A stretch of DNA of 64,000 bases. Origin: Wolfiporia cocos. Its lineage: Eukaryota > Basidiomycota > Agaricomycetes > Polyporales > Phaeolaceae. Positions 1-13,127 of this stretch are shown here, in pieces. The notes below the pieces were generated by a model that worked only from the letters and a program-made list of their open reading frames with translations, did no database searches and was not told the origin of the DNA. The stretch spans positions 124,001 through 188,000 of the forward strand of contig JACCLO010000023.1 in the NCBI GenBank assembly GCA_029448655.1, given 5' to 3'. Position numbers and translations under genes: made by a program. Positions within the stretch are counted from its first letter, which is position 1. Each line of letters begins with the position of its first letter.

Positions 1-843
1 ATACGGAGTCTCTCGTCTTGTGACCAATGTCAGTACATTATCTCATTCCGAATCAACAGCCTATACGTACTCTCATTCTTTGGCTTGTGATCGATACTCA
101 AATGCGTTGCCAAACCCTTCGCACTCAACACGGACCGCGAATCGCCTGCGTTTGCCTACGGCAACTTCTGTATTCAAAGCGCAATCCTTCCAAAATCTTA
201 AAATTACCGACAACGAATATTTTGCCATCCACTGTGAGAAGCGCAGAAATTGCTGTGCAGCCATCGCGATGGTCCTCCCGTAGGAACCACGGATCTGTCA
301 AGCACAAGTCATTATAGGCAGACATATCATGAAACGAACACCGTTGCGTGCACGTACTATTCCGCATGCCCTCGTCTGTGCTGAGGAAAGCATTCTTCAA
401 TGCCAAACGATATTCCTTGTTGCGGTATGCGGGATCTTCAACCAGCCGTCGATACAGGCTCTTAGTGGCATACCATGCTGCCATACATCCTGCGTTGCAC
501 GGGTCAGACCGCTATATGTATGCAGTGCCAAGGACTAAACGCACAGCAATGGCCATCGTACACAGCAAAGAATGCATTTGTGTTTCCTTGTTTTCCATCG
601 GCGCCAAGCTTGAAGGAATATTCGTCCTCCATCGCTTTAAAAAAAGTACGTGAGATTCACCGGAAGACATGGGGGGAGAATTGTGCTCTAAGCCAGCTTT
701 AACAGCGTAAGGCTGTATGCTTGTGCCAAAGCAGAGACAGTGGCCATAATGAGGTGAGGAGCGGGACATACATTCTCTCCATCCTTGCATTGCGGTTATG
801 GCAAAGTGGTACAGGTCGTTTCCTCCCTGCTTTGTCGCCTTAT
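1..843 (-). pseudogene. PP2C-type Ser/Thr phosphatase relic, 3' part beyond left edge
   Basis: Successive minus-strand segments (843-772, 634-545, 489-358, 294-212, 155-71, 16-1) are bounded by plausible splice sites and keep one phase. They spell the PP2C order: AMQGWRESMED, FFAVYDGH, WYATKSLYRRLV, GCTAISALL, KIFV/ANAGDSRSV, SIDHKPKNE. PP2C enzymes are metal-dependent phosphatases that use the Asp residues in these motifs. Here the metal-site motif, normally DGHGG, reads DGHC. Joining 545 to 489 creates an in-frame TGA exactly at the exon junction. No first exon with a start codon is visible upstream of 843. I therefore read it as an inactivated copy. The alternative is an intact gene with a splice choice I missed. 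The remaining C-terminal exons would lie left of the window. Confidence 0.7.
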
Positions 844-1069
844 CTGTAACTTAAGACTCGTAGAAGTGAGGCACTGTACGTAGTATACAATTGGGCTGCA
901 CGCACTGGGACTACCTAGCAACATTATCTTCCCCTATGGCCATGACGATGGTTTGATTCCAAAGAACATAACGTCAGAGTCGGCAACTCACTATGGATTA
1001 TACCTAATTATTGCAGATCTTGCGCCAAATGCGGCTGGTCGCAGCAGAAGACGATGATGGGATAGGAGG

Positions 1070-1600
1070 CCTGCAGACGGAGGTAGGTTTAGGGTGACCG
1101 CATCTCGTGACCGCATCTCACATCTCAGGACGCGCACTTGAAAGCACCCTCACAATGTGTCGTCCTCACTATTTCCCCACAAGAAAACATCCGAATTTAA
1201 TAGGCATGACCTCACTGCTGCTCTTGAAGCAGCTCGTACTAAAACTACCAAGTACTCCGTCGCAACACGTCAAAAATCATCAGCGAGTTCGAGCGTATAT
1301 TTGGCCCCGATAGGGTACCATACGAATGGCAGCTAGGCATCGCTGAGGCGATCCTGCCACGTCCGGATGTATCACCTAAAGCCCGCATGTTCTCTCGCAG
1401 TCGCCGGGTGCGTTCTCGCTATAGCAGTGGTTTCGGCGTCTGTAGCGTCGTCATTATATTTACACACGTCGATATAACAATCGTCGGCGTTGGCAGGCGA
1501 CGCTGAGCCACACGCGCGCGTCCGAGCGCGATGTCCCGTGAGGGGTTACCCACGTCCACCCTACCGAAGTCTACCAGACGCTCTACAGCGCGACCCTAGC
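1070..1600. mobile_element. Diverged copy of a TIR element (second copy at 35.7 kb)
   Basis: The left arm near 1083-1125 and the right arm near 1538-1585 are weak inverted repeats. Both resemble the long terminal inverted repeats of the element at 35738-36422, sharing a GGTGACC...CATCTCGTGACCGC pattern. Ends and target duplication could not be fixed. The rest of 854-2127 holds no convincing gene. Confidence 0.35.
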
Positions 1601-2127
1601 ATTTTTTCCGATGTCCGCTGGGTGACCGCCGCGCGCTGTAGAGAGGCTGGAACGGAGACTAGCGTTGAGTCTGCCTTCGCTGCGAAGGTTATTTTGTCAA
1701 ATTCCCGATCATTCTCGATCATCTTGTGGAAGAACGGCGATCGTATGCGAGCAATAACGCGAACGCCACAACCTCATACCAGATTCCCGGAGGCGTGACT
1801 GGCCGCACCTCCGTTATCGTTCCTTACAGTCAGGGTCGGCTACAATCGTGGACTCGAAGCTCCCACTTCTCGCTCTCAATGGACATGCTGCACAAGTGCG
1901 CTAACCCACAACAGTTAACCCTGACTCTGGTATTGTTTTGATCACGGGGGGCAAGCACGCGCACTCTGAACGAATAGCGCTGTTCTCCGCGCCGTAGCCT
2001 GCAGACTCGGAGACTCAGAGAAGCTGAGGCACGCGCGAGGCACGCGCGACGCGTCGTACGCGATCACGCGGACGCGTTTATTATTACTCCCACGGCCACT
2101 TGCCTCTCTCTCGCAGCCACGACCGCG

Positions 2128-5100
2128 ATGCCCCCGCCGCCCGACGCCTTCGCAGCCGTCTTCTTCTTCGTCTCGCGCACACTCGATCCCACCCGCCGCA
2201 CAGAGCTCACCGACACACTCGCTGCTGCGGGCGCGACCGCAGTGCCACTCGCCGACGCCCGCCTCACCCACCTCATCACCGCCTCGCTCCCGACAGACGA
2301 CGCGCTCGAGGTCCTCCCCGAAGGCTCGTCCGCCTCGCTCGTCACGCCGACATGGGCAGAGCGCTCGCGCGTGCTCGGTGCGCCACTGGCGGCAGAGCAC
2401 TTCTCGCCCGACCCTGCGATGCTCTTCTCGGGCGTGACCGCGAGCGCGGCGGACCTGGGCCAGGCGGACACGGAGTTGCTCTCTGCGGCGATCACCGCGC
2501 TCGGTGGCCAGTGGCGCACTGCGCTGACGAAGGACGTCACGCATCTGTTTGCGCTTGCGCCCGGCGGCCAGAAGTACGCCACGGCGATGCACTACCGCGC
2601 GCAGGTCGGCATGCGCGTGCTCGTGCCCCACTGGTTCGACGATTCCGTTCGCCTGGGCATCAGGGACCTTCCGACGCGCGACTATGAATGGCCCGAGCCC
2701 ATCGTGTTCAAGAGTGGCGTTGAGCTGGAGAAGCAAGAGAGAGAGTATAGCATCCCCGAAGAGAAGCGCGCATTCTACGAGACTGCCCTTGCCACTGGGA
2801 ACGACCTCCCGTTCGTGCGGGCGCCGGCAAAGAACGTTTGGGACGGGAAGCGCGTTCTGATCAGTGCGTCCCTGCAGCTCAGCCCCAGCCAGCGCAGTGC
2901 GCACGAGGACGACATTCGCCGCGGGGGTGGCGTGCCCGTCCCGCTTACGCTTGTCAACATGAAGGGCATGTCACCCCGAGAGATTGCGATGGAGGAGGTG
3001 GAAAAGATCGACGAGACGGATGTGCTCGTGACACGTTATAGAGCAGGGCCAGCTTATGTGAAGGTGCGCGGCAGGGAATGGGATATTATATGCGTGGTAT
3101 TTACAGCGGAGCAGGCATACAAGACGAATAAGACTATCGGCAGCCTCGCATGGCTCTGGTGCGTGCGTGCCTCGGGCGCACTCTCCCGGCCAACCGACCA
3201 GCTTCTGCACTACCCCATCCCCCGCAAGCCGATCGAGGGCTTCGACAAGCATGTCCGTGCAGTCGTGCTACACTATTTTGGGAGAGTTCTCACTGTCCAC
3301 AGGTGATCACAATCACGAACTACACGGGCAAGCACCGCGAATACATTAAGAAGCTCATCTGCGTCATGGGCGCGCAGTTCACGCCGAGCATGTCGAACAA
3401 GAACACCATACTGGTTGCCGCGTAGTGCGTTCCCGTCCTCCCTCTTCCCTCCTCCCTTGCTTTGTATCTTTCCCGCGCTACTCACGCTGACCGGTCACCG
3501 ACACCTGCAGCTTCGGCGGCACGAAGACGACCAAGGCGGCCGCGTGGTCCATCCCCATCGTGCACCACCTCTGGCTCGAGGACTGCTTCGCGCAGTGGCG
3601 CGCACTCACGCCCGCGCACGCGCGGTACATCGGCTTCGCGCCCGGCGTGGACTACAGTAGCTTGCTCTCCGGCGCAGGGAGAGGCATGGGCGTCGGCGGT
3701 GCCGGCGTGGGTGGGGCAGGATTCAGCGAGGAGGAGCTAAAGGCATTGGAGGAAGACTTTGGGGAAGAGGAGGAGGAGGAGGAGGAAGAGGGGGCGGAGA
3801 TCCCGCAGGGGAGCGCGGCGAGCCTGCGCGAAGTCGAGGAGGCAGTGTCGGGTATCCACCACGGCATACAGGGGCTCGTGGTTGCAGACGTCAGTGCAGG
3901 TGGGTACTTAGACGTCGATGGTGACTTTGAGATGAGGAGTGTCAGGGAGGAAGTGAGCAGGGAGGAGGTCGGTAGGATGATGGACGAGGAGGACGAGGAG
4001 GACGCGGAGGAGGAAGAACGACTGAGGAAGGTAGCTGCTGTGAAGGTGAAGACGAAGGCGGGGAGGGAACACAGGAAGGGCAAGGGTAAAGCGAGGGCTG
4101 CAGCAGAAAGTAGCGACGAGGATGACGGCCAGGAGGCTTCCAAGCGCCAGCCGGCAAAGACGAGGACATCGACCGTGGCCGAGGCTGCTACGAAGGCGAG
4201 GCGCGCTAGCAAACGATATGGTCGCCGGGCGAGGGAGGAGCAGTCTGACGCACACTCGGAGCTCGAGTACGAGTACGAGGACGAGGACGAGGCGCCGTCA
4301 AAAGCGAAGGATAAGGGCAAGTCCAAAGCGAAGCAGGCTGAAAAGACAACAGGACGTGCACCGGGTGCCAAAGCCGCTGCTGCAGCAAAACCATCTGCCA
4401 AGGGAAAGCGGAAGAGCCTTCATCAGGAGGAAGATATGGAGCACGAAGAAGATGAGCCTGTGGATGGACGCACGAAAACGACTTGGGGGGGCAAGGGCAA
4501 GGGCAAGACTGCTACTGCATTTGCGTCTAAAGGTCAGAGCAGCAACGGCAAAAAGCCGAAAGCGGCCGTCAGCGACACAGACGAGGAAGGTCAGCAGAAG
4601 GGATCCGAGGAGGAAGAGGAAAGGGAAGGACCCAACACACCCAGCAGATCCGCCGCTCCAGCCAAAGGCCGCACTCCTAAGCGGCGGCTGTCCGTCGTCC
4701 TCCCCACCGCCGCCGCTGTATACTCGCCATCGAAGTCTGCCGCGGGGCCGTCTGCATCCCAATCGGATATGACGAAAGGGAAGGGTGGTCCACACACACA
4801 CTCGCAACGCACCAATGCAAAGAAGGCGGTCATGCCGTCCCCCAAAAAGGCTGCAGGGAAACCACAGGCTTCGGCTGACTTGGAATCAGAATCGGACATG
4901 GACTCTCCGCTTTCGCCGCCACCTGTACGACAAGCTCGTAGGAGCGATGCCTCTGCAGCTGTGCGCAAGGAGCCTGCGCTGACAGCGGTCGCGGGACCAA
5001 GTGGGCGCGAGCCCAGCCCTACAAGTGCGACCACGAGTACGAGGGGAAGGCGCTCGGCGGCGAACAAAGCGACGCAGAGGCTGCACGAGGAGATCATGCC

Positions 5101-6280
5101 AGACGTGATGAACTTCGAGAAGGAGATGAAGCGCGGAAGTGTGAGGCATATGTGGGAGGAAGAAAAGGAGAAGACCAAGGAGCAGAAAGCAGAGAAGACC
5201 AAGGCAAAGAAGCGGACGTCTGCTGCGATGGAGGAGCTTCAGAGCGAAGGAGAAGAGCCTGGCAGGAAGAAGAAACGCTTGAGTGAAGGGAGGAAAGATG
5301 GAAGGCGGTTGTCGACGAACCGCCAGAATGAGGAGTCCGAAGAAGGGGAAGAAAGCGATGGTGGTAAGAATGAGCCTCGAGAGAAGGGAGCCGCCAAAGG
5401 CAAAGGAGCCGCGGCAATAGCGGGCAACAAAGCCAAGTATGTCTAGCGCACACCAAGGGAATATTTACTAATTACAAAATTACAGCAGCAAAGCAGCACA
5501 AAATGTTAGAGTATTGACAACCCAAGTCACTGTTTCGGATGAGGTGATCAAGGTATGTGCGGGCGCACGGGCGATATGCAAGACCGATTTGAATGTCTTG
5601 CAGGCTTTGACAAGACTTGGGGTCAAGATGACAACAAAACCCTCGGAGTGCACTCACTTGGTTGCCAAAAGCATAGTGCGCACAGAGAAGTTCCTTTGTG
5701 CCATGGCTGTTGCGCCGTTCATCCTGAGCGAGAAGTGGCTCGTTGCGTCGGCAGCTGCTAAAACCCTTTTGCGTGAGTAGCTTGCCTCATGTGCATTAAC
5801 AGCAAACCGATCATGTCCTGGCAGCGGAAGATAAATTCTTCCTCACCGACCCAGCGACTGAGAAGAAATGGGACTTCAAACTCTTAGATGCCCTGCAGCG
5901 GTCGAAGGAGACCGGTGGCAAGGTATTCAAGGGAATGAGCTTTTATGTCACGCCGAAAGTGGGTATCGACACGAAGCTGCTCAAGAATGTCATCACAGCA
6001 GGAGGCGGACAGGTCAGTTCACAACGCAGCTGCGGCTGGAGAGAAGATAAGACTGAATCCCTCCCTGCAGCTCCTTAACCAGACCCCGACACTACGCGTT
6101 TTGAACGGACACGATAGTCGCTTTGTTATCTCATCACCAGCAGACGTTTCAATCTGGCGACCTCTCGCACAATCGGGCTACCCTATCTACACGCAGGAAC
6201 TTATTCTGGATGGCGCGCTCACGCAGGAGATTGACTGGGAGTCACCGTCGAATAGGGTAGAAGGCTCCATTAGCTCATAG
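2128..6280 (+). CDS. brc1: Six-BRCT DNA-damage scaffold, Rtt107/Brc1 family
   Basis: Exons 2128-3063, 3115-3252, 3303-3421, 3511-5436, 5486-5552, 5604-5772, 5825-6013 and 6072-6280 give 1250 residues. Four BRCT-like modules occupy roughly residues 1-480; typical signatures are TIGSLAWLW and the final WxxDCF-type helix (LWLEDCF). A long Lys/Glu/Ser-rich linker, largely one exon, follows. Two more BRCT modules lie at about 1045-1250, with TKPSECTHLVA and FILSEKWL. The 4+2 layout with a disordered linker is that of yeast Rtt107 and fission yeast Brc1. In those proteins the C-terminal pair binds phosphorylated H2A and the N-terminal modules bind repair factors at stalled forks. The intron at 3064-3114 is in frame, so a naive ORF includes it. 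The start is the first ATG of the BRCT-encoding frame. PTIP-like scaffolds are the alternative family name. Confidence 0.86.
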
Positions 6281-6578
6281 CTTTGTCACTTTGTAACATT
6301 ATCTACATGCATATCATACTGGTATCTGTCGGAAGCATCGTTCAATGTCAAAAAACTAGGGGATACGTTTGCGCTCTAAAATACATAGGCCTATGTACGA
6401 TCGTCCGATAGCCCGTCGTAACATATCCCTGGTGGTATCTTGGTATGAGGTTCAAGGAAACAACACAAACGGCCGAGTACGAAGGCTATGCGCAAGGAAG
6501 AAACAGCGCGGACATCCCATGTAAAATTGAGGGTGAGACAAGAGGGCGGGCGAGTGGTTCTTTCGCAACAGCACGTTG

Positions 6579-9500
6579 CTAGGCTTTCGGAAGTGAGATA
6601 GAGACAGAGCCCCGAGGCAACGCAGCGGGGTTTGCGCGACTTTGTGTTTGACGCTTGACTTGAGCCTCCAGTTTAGCGCGTTGCTTGCGTAGATCGTCGT
6701 CGTTGACTTTCAACGATAATGCCAGCTCGATGAGCGCATCGGGTGTTGGCGGTAAACCTTGGGTCGATCGTTCTCCCAAGAGAGATAGGGTGCGCTCACG
6801 GTCTACGGCTTGCAGCAGTAATGTGCGGCGACACGATATGAGAGCCAGGCCCATCCGGATCATAAATGAGACTCCTACTGACAGTCAATGATAGCTGAGA
6901 GAATATCAGTATCTGTAGGCTTGCCTTCAAATAGGAATACATCCCAGGCACGATGCAAATACTCCGTCGGCAAAGTGTCGACAAAAAGCGATGTAAACCT
7001 GCCGAATTGTCAGTCCATGTCAAGTGATGTGATGAAGTGATTGTTGGAATGTAAAAGTCGTGTATCCGAGTTTTCATATACAAACAAGCACGTTCCAAGC
7101 AATAGATATAGCCATACCAATGTTTACAAATGGACACTGGTGACAAGGCCATATCCACAAATATCCTTCTTGCTAAGGGAGCATCCAATGACTCCAGTGT
7201 CTTGGCGAAAAGAGAGGCATCGACATCCAGACGAACAGATTGCGGGGAGAAAAGGGGGCGTAGATGGATATCCATCATGGATACCAGGGTCCAGAAAGCG
7301 TCTTCCTCCGGAGATTGAACCAAAAGTTGACCTGTGATCGCAGCAAGACCTGTGCACATGAGATGAGCGCACGTATGCAGCTTCCTTGTTGATGACCAAC
7401 CTGTGCAATATTGTACGTCCGGCACCATAGACAAATATGATTGCAGAACATTGACTAACGACTGCTTTTGTAGTGGCTGCTCGCTAAATATCCGCGCGGC
7501 ATCTCGCTCAATGTCGGCAAAAGACGCGACTCTTTGCCGTTGGCACAGTCGCGGGTACAATCCATCCAGACGCTTTGCCTTGCTGTCCGTCAGATGCGCC
7601 CAGACAAGATACCGGACAGATGCAGGCACGCCCTCCAGCACTAGCTTCCTGACTTTCCTGCTCTTTCTGGCCTGCGATGCTGAAACAGATGACATCGTTG
7701 AGATCCATCTCAGCTCCCGTTGTCGATGTGCCGCTATATCCGTCGGATCAGGTGGCTGTGCTGAATTTATTTCCGGGTGCGTTTGGTCCGTTGACGGCTG
7801 TCTCAACGACTTTGCGGAACTAATTATGCTCGCGGAGTCATCGCCAGGACTTTGCCCGGAAAATGGCAGAGACTCGACACTACTCATCGCCAAAGGCGAG
7901 CGAGGCAGCGACGGTTTGACTAGCTCGAAATCCATATCCTTCACAGAGACCGTTTGCGGGTCATGCCGCTGTTCAAGCGAAGAGACACTCAACACAGGAC
8001 TGCGTTCACTTTGCATTGAAGGTCGGCTATTATTGTGTGTGCGGAGTATCGATAATGTAGAGCGAGATGATGGTGCTCGTAGGGATGGAGATTCCGGCTC
8101 CGATGTATCTGATATGGACGTGGAAGTAGTCAAATTTAGTCGCGAGCCCTGGGGATTCACCGCCTCGCCGTCGTTCAACGAGCGGCCATGCGGCGGTATA
8201 CACGAAGGAGACGGTGAGTCTCTGGCGGTGGCCTTTGCGCCAGGCAGAACAGACGAGCGGATGCGTCTGATCACGGGAAACGTGCCCGATGGAGAGGATG
8301 GGGACCGTGGGGATGGTGGGGGACTAGATTTCGAAGATTCAGAACCGAGTGTGCCTTTTGACAGATGGCGAACTAATGTCCCACCTGCAGGATGAGCCTC
8401 CATTCGATATGGGCTGCTTGGCGGCCCCCTATCGAACGACATTGCTCCAGGTTTTGGCGACATGGAATGCATGGGAGGATATCCAGCTCGCGGGCCCCCG
8501 GGAGACATGGGCGGTGATGGAGCGGCCACCATGTTCTCCGAATTTGAGAGCGGAGAAGGTCTCTGAACAGACCGAACCACCGAAGCGGAATGAGAGACTG
8601 TAGCACGCTGGGGAGTGGGCACAGGAACAGAAGACATCGCAGCAGCAGGGGTAGCAGTCGCAGACTTGGTTCGCTTCGTGATCACAGGCGGATACGGACC
8701 GTGAGGGCTGCCGATCATCTCGTCGCCGCTATAGAAAAATTCAGATCACACATTGTGTCAAACGCGGAGTGACTTGCCTGGGCACATTCGCCAAGATATC
8801 CGTCGAAGGTGCTTCGAACCCTGAGAAGGATCTTGAGCGAGGGCGATTGGAGGGGGCTTGGGGGGTGAAATTCGGCCGCTGAATGACGTTGCCCGGCGGA
8901 GGATGCATGCCTTGAGGATGTCCCATACCTTGGGGAGGTCCCATACCTTGAGGCCCCATACCTGGATACGGGCCCTGTGGCGGATACGGGCCCTGTGGGG
9001 GGTGCATACCTAGCGAGTTCATGCCGGACGGAAGGTGCATGCCCGGCACCTGGCCGTGATACCCCGGCCGTGGCGACTCGGTTCGGGCGCGGTGCAGGAA
9101 CGCGCGGTCGTCGCCAAACGTCGCAGGGGACGCCGACCTCGACGCGGGGTTCTGCGGCGCCATATTGCTATTGCCCGGGCGCGGCGACTCCGTGTGCGCG
9201 CGGTGCACGCCCATCGCGTCGCCAAACGCAGCCGGCGAGCCCGCGCGCGAGCCCGGGTGCTGCGCGCCGCCGAGCGGCCGGTTGGCAGGCACGTTGTTCT
9301 GCGGCTCGAGCGCGAACGAGACCGGCACCGGCCCGGTGGAGCTCGCGAGGTCGTGCTCAAACTGGCCGTAGATCGTCGTCGCGCGCGCGCGCGACATCGC
9401 GATCGCCATGTGCATCGTCGGGATCGCCGAGCCGGGCGGGGGGCCTGTGGGCCGCTGGGACGGCATGGGCGCCGGCATGGGCTGGCGGCCGTACATTGGA

Positions 9501-11889
9501 CCGGCAGGAACCTGGGCGGGCTTGGGGGCGTGCGGATGTGGCATGAAGAGACTGGCTCGGCCGGCTGGGTTCGCGGCTGGCCGGTTAGGGTCGACTGGGC
9601 GGGCTGTTGGCCTGCCAGCCATCAGAGACGCCGGCATTCCTGGAGTCAGTGACGCAGGCAGGGCACCAGAGGTGAGCGACGGCGGCAGTATGACAGATCT
9701 GGTCGGAGTTGGAGGCACCTGCATTGACGATACCGCTGTGTACGGGGGCGGCGCTGGCGTAGTAGGAGTGGGAATTTGCTCCTCGGCCAGCGGCGACAGT
9801 GGTCTGTTGAAGGATCCTATCGACGTGGGAGAGTCGACCTCGTCATCTTCAATCACGATGTTCTGCGACACTTGCCGCTGGCCCGCGCTGTATTGGGCAT
9901 ACGCCTCCTTGCTCGGTCGTCTGGTCGGAGTTTCCAGCCGCGGAGGAGCATCTTGCTGTTCCTGGAAAGACGTCGCCGACGCCCCGCTTGGCAGAGACGA
10001 CTCACTCGTGGGTGTATCAGGAACGGGATGGATGAACAAATCCATCGACAGAGGCGTCGTCGTGCTCTGCGGCGAGCCAAACGACGCATGGAGCAGCGGC
10101 GAGGGCGAGCGCGCGAGCTCGAGCGGCGCAGGCCGGTTGTTCCGGAGCATCCGCTCAATAGACTCGGTCGCAGACATGTCCGATTCGGAGGGTCGTTTGC
10201 CCTTGTCGCCAGGAGGAGGTGTGCGTTCGTCGCCAGAGGGCTGTACCTGTTGGCCATCGGCAGGCTGCCCGTCATGGCTTTTAGAGTCTCGCGCGTCATG
10301 GTCATCATCGCGGACGAGATTGGCTTGCGCCGCATCCGCAAGCGAGTTTGCCGACGGGTAACTGCGCAGACTCGGCGGCGGCGACGGCGACGGCGACGAT
10401 GGCGACGATGCCGGCGCGGCCTGCTTGTCCGCGCCGTCGCCTCTCGGCGCCTGCGCGCTCTCCATGGGCACAAGAAGCACGTCCGCGCCTGCGCCAGGAG
10501 GGAGGAACGAGCCCCGCGACATGCGCGACGCCGCCTGGGGCGCCATCGAGAAGCGCGAGTACCGGTAGCTGTCGTAGAACGAGCCGCCCTCCCAGTCGGA
10601 GCCGTCCAGCGAGTCGGTGCTGGACGGCTGCAGCGAGCTCCGCGGCGAGTACGGCTCGCCCTCGCGCGCGAACGCGGGGGCCGGCGGCTGGAAGTCGGAC
10701 AGCGGCCGCGACGCGAGGCTCTGCGGGGAGGAGCACGAGGAGTAGTACGACTCGGTCGGCGCGACCGAGTGGATGCTCGGCGTCGGGCCGCCGTGGGCGG
10801 AGTGCGGCGAGTCGGCGCGGCTGTCGCTGTGCTCGTCTGCGTCCTCGTCGTGGTCGCCAGCGCCATCGTGCTCCCCAACAGGCTCGCCTTCGTCGTCGCT
10901 CTCCTCGAACCTTGGCGTGTCGCTCCGGTGGCTGAACATGGATGCGTCGTCGTCGTCGTCGTCGATGCCGCCGACATAGTCCTGAAGCAGAGACAGTCCG
11001 ATGCCCTCCGCTCCTTCGGTCAGGTCCAGCGAGAGCCGCGAGCTATCGTCAGCATCCAAGTCCACCGACCCGTATCTCGCCTCGGGCGTCGGGTGGCGCG
11101 CCTCCCTCGGGGAGGAATGTTTGCGTATGTTCAGCGGACTTACGGTGGGTGTCGGAGGCGGCTCCAGCTCGTCGTCGGGCGGGATCAGCGCAGAGAGCCT
11201 GGCGCCCAGGGACTGCATGTCCGGCTGCCGCCACGCAGAGCCGCTCAGGATCCGCAGGGCGCTCTGCTCCTCGTGGGTGCTGTCCGGTGTGCGCAGAGCG
11301 GAGGTCGGCGCGGTCGAGCCCGCGTCGACGGTCAACTGCGACGAGATGCTGTCCCCAGACATCGAGCGCCGCAGCGTGCGCGGCAGAGATGCGTGGACGG
11401 ACGAAGACGAGGACGCGGAGCCGAGGCTGTAAGACGTACGCGGCGTGCGCACGCACTCGGGCACAGGCGACTGCTTGAATGACAAGTCGTGAGCGCGGAG
11501 CGTCGCCGTGCTCAGGGCAGACTCGGGGCGGCGCTTGGTGATGACTGGTTTCTTGAGGCGGCCGTGGAAGCGCACGTCCTCGGCGTGGAAGAGGCCAATG
11601 ACGCCCTCGCAGTAGCCCTGGAATTTGTGAGGCAGCGGGAGAGAACTGGGAGGAGGAGCACGCACGAGGTAGACGAGATCTTCGCCGTCTTCCCACAGCA
11701 TCAAGACGGTGATCTCGTCGCCCTACAGGCGCCGATCACGTGACATGCACTGCAGTTCGCGCACAAACTCACCCTCATGAACATCAGGTCGTCGTCCGTC
11801 TCAGCTATGCAGTCCTGCAGGGCGGTGCCCTTGCCAATCCCGCCTTTGGCTGCGAAGCGAGCCCAGCGGCCGAGCTCTTTCGCATACAT
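6579..11889 (-). CDS. SH3-TBC domain protein (putative Rab GAP)
   Basis: Exons 11889-11773, 11722-11666, 11617-8778, 8728-7401, 7349-7118, 6998-6925 and 6874-6579 give 1647 residues. An SH3 domain spans about 13-75 (ALQDCIAETDDDLMF, then YLGYCEGVIGLF); the 48-base in-frame intron 11665-11618 must be removed to complete it. A Ser/Pro-rich disordered stretch of about 1200 residues follows. A TBC domain covers about 1340-1570, with EGVPASVRYLVW, the arginine-finger motif IERDAAR, DVFLFEGVSFMI and a short C-terminal coiled coil. TBC proteins accelerate GTP hydrolysis by Rab GTPases. Here the glutamine-finger motif YxQG reads YCTG (1445-1448), so classical dual-finger catalysis is doubtful. Introns 8777-8729 and 6924-6875 start with GC. 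The ATG at 11889 is the first in frame after a stop, but an additional upstream exon cannot be excluded. Confidence 0.85.
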
Positions 11890-12377
11890 CACGCGTATCC
11901 GCTTTACGGTCACGAGGTACGATATTAGATAACTCTATCACGTCGAGTTGGCGACCGAGAAGTCGAAGCAGAGAAGCCAGAGCCGACTGCAAGGATTTCG
12001 GAATCGCGCCGGAGAGAATTAAGAGCTTGACAGGCGTAGGCGTAGCGGCGAAGTCTATGAACGAATGCAAGTGGTAGGACGACCCGGGGACACCGTTGGA
12101 GACGGCGAGCTACCACCAGGGGATATTGTATGGAGAGCCAAGAAATTATGCGGCGTCGTACGAATATGCGCGGGGCGCGGGTCGGGAAGCAAGCAAGTAA
12201 GGAACGATGGTAAAGTAAAGAACGAACGCGCTGTGCAGGGCAGCGGCGACGACGACGGAGGTGCAGAGGCAGGGCAACGATCCGGGCGAGGATCACTCCC
12301 AAATAGGAAGCCCTCAATTAAATATGCTTATGTAAACCAGTTCACTCCGTCTTGTCGGCGACTCACCCGCAAGCACC

Positions 12378-12950
12378 ATGTCCGCCGCCGTCCTCGCGCT
12401 ACAGGAGCGCCTCCAGGCCGCGTCGGCCGACTACCAGAAGATCCAGGAGGATGTCTCGACCGCAGTAGAGGCCCGCCAGCGCCTCGAAGGCCAGCTCTCC
12501 GAGAACGAGCTCGTCAAGAAGGCATGCCGCTTTCCGTCGGTGGGCCATGCCGCTGACTACGTGCGCAGGAATTCGCGTCGCTGGCAGAAGAGAACACGGT
12601 GTACAAGCTGATCGGCCCCGTGCTCGTCAAGCAGGACCAGGCGGAGGCGAAGAGCAACGTCGAGACCCGACTCGAGTTCATCCGCTCCGAGATGTGCGTG
12701 CGCGCGCGCTCCATCTGTCTCTGTTCGCTTACGGGCCGAACTGCAGCAAACGGGTAGAGACTCAGCTCAAGGAGCTCGACGGCAAGTCAGAGAAAAAGAA
12801 GACGGAGGTGAGTGCATGCGTCCGTTCGTGCGTGGTGCGCTATATATGAGCTATCGTCCGTGACACACGCGTTCTCAGCTCGTGGAGATCCAAGCTGCGC
12901 TGCAGCAGCAGGCCCAGGGGCCGAATGCACCAGCAGCCATCGCCGCGTAA
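12378..12950 (+). CDS. YKE2: Prefoldin subunit 6 (Yke2)
   Basis: Exons 12378-12521, 12569-12693, 12747-12807 and 12879-12950 give 133 residues, the usual size of beta-type prefoldin 6. Two coiled-coil helices flank the conserved beta-hairpin segment around VYKLIGPVLVKQDQAEAK. A short Gln-rich tail closes the protein. Prefoldin is a cytosolic hexameric chaperone that passes nascent actin and tubulin to the CCT chaperonin. The first intron, 12522-12568, begins with GC rather than GT. Only removing it gives the family sequence NELVKK-EFASLAEEN. The gene diverges from the SH3-TBC gene and converges on the uS17m gene, leaving 177 bases between stops. Confidence 0.93.
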
Positions 12951-13127
12951 ACGACACACCAGATCAATCATCCCTCTATCCATAGCGCTTCTGCTTCCTG
13001 CATCCTGCGTCCATCCATACAACTGCTCCTCGACTAGCTGAGTTGAATGAAATGGCCATGTTGTGCGATTTTTATGGCAACCGACGTGTATGGGGGCCGG
13101 CCGTGGTCGTCGTGAGAGAGGGGCAAG

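Noticed and set aside
10942..11482. Large Arg-rich plus-strand open frames opposite the SH3-TBC gene
   Set aside because: They are antisense shadows of a GC-rich Ser/Pro/Asp-coding exon; the minus-strand gene explains the openness.
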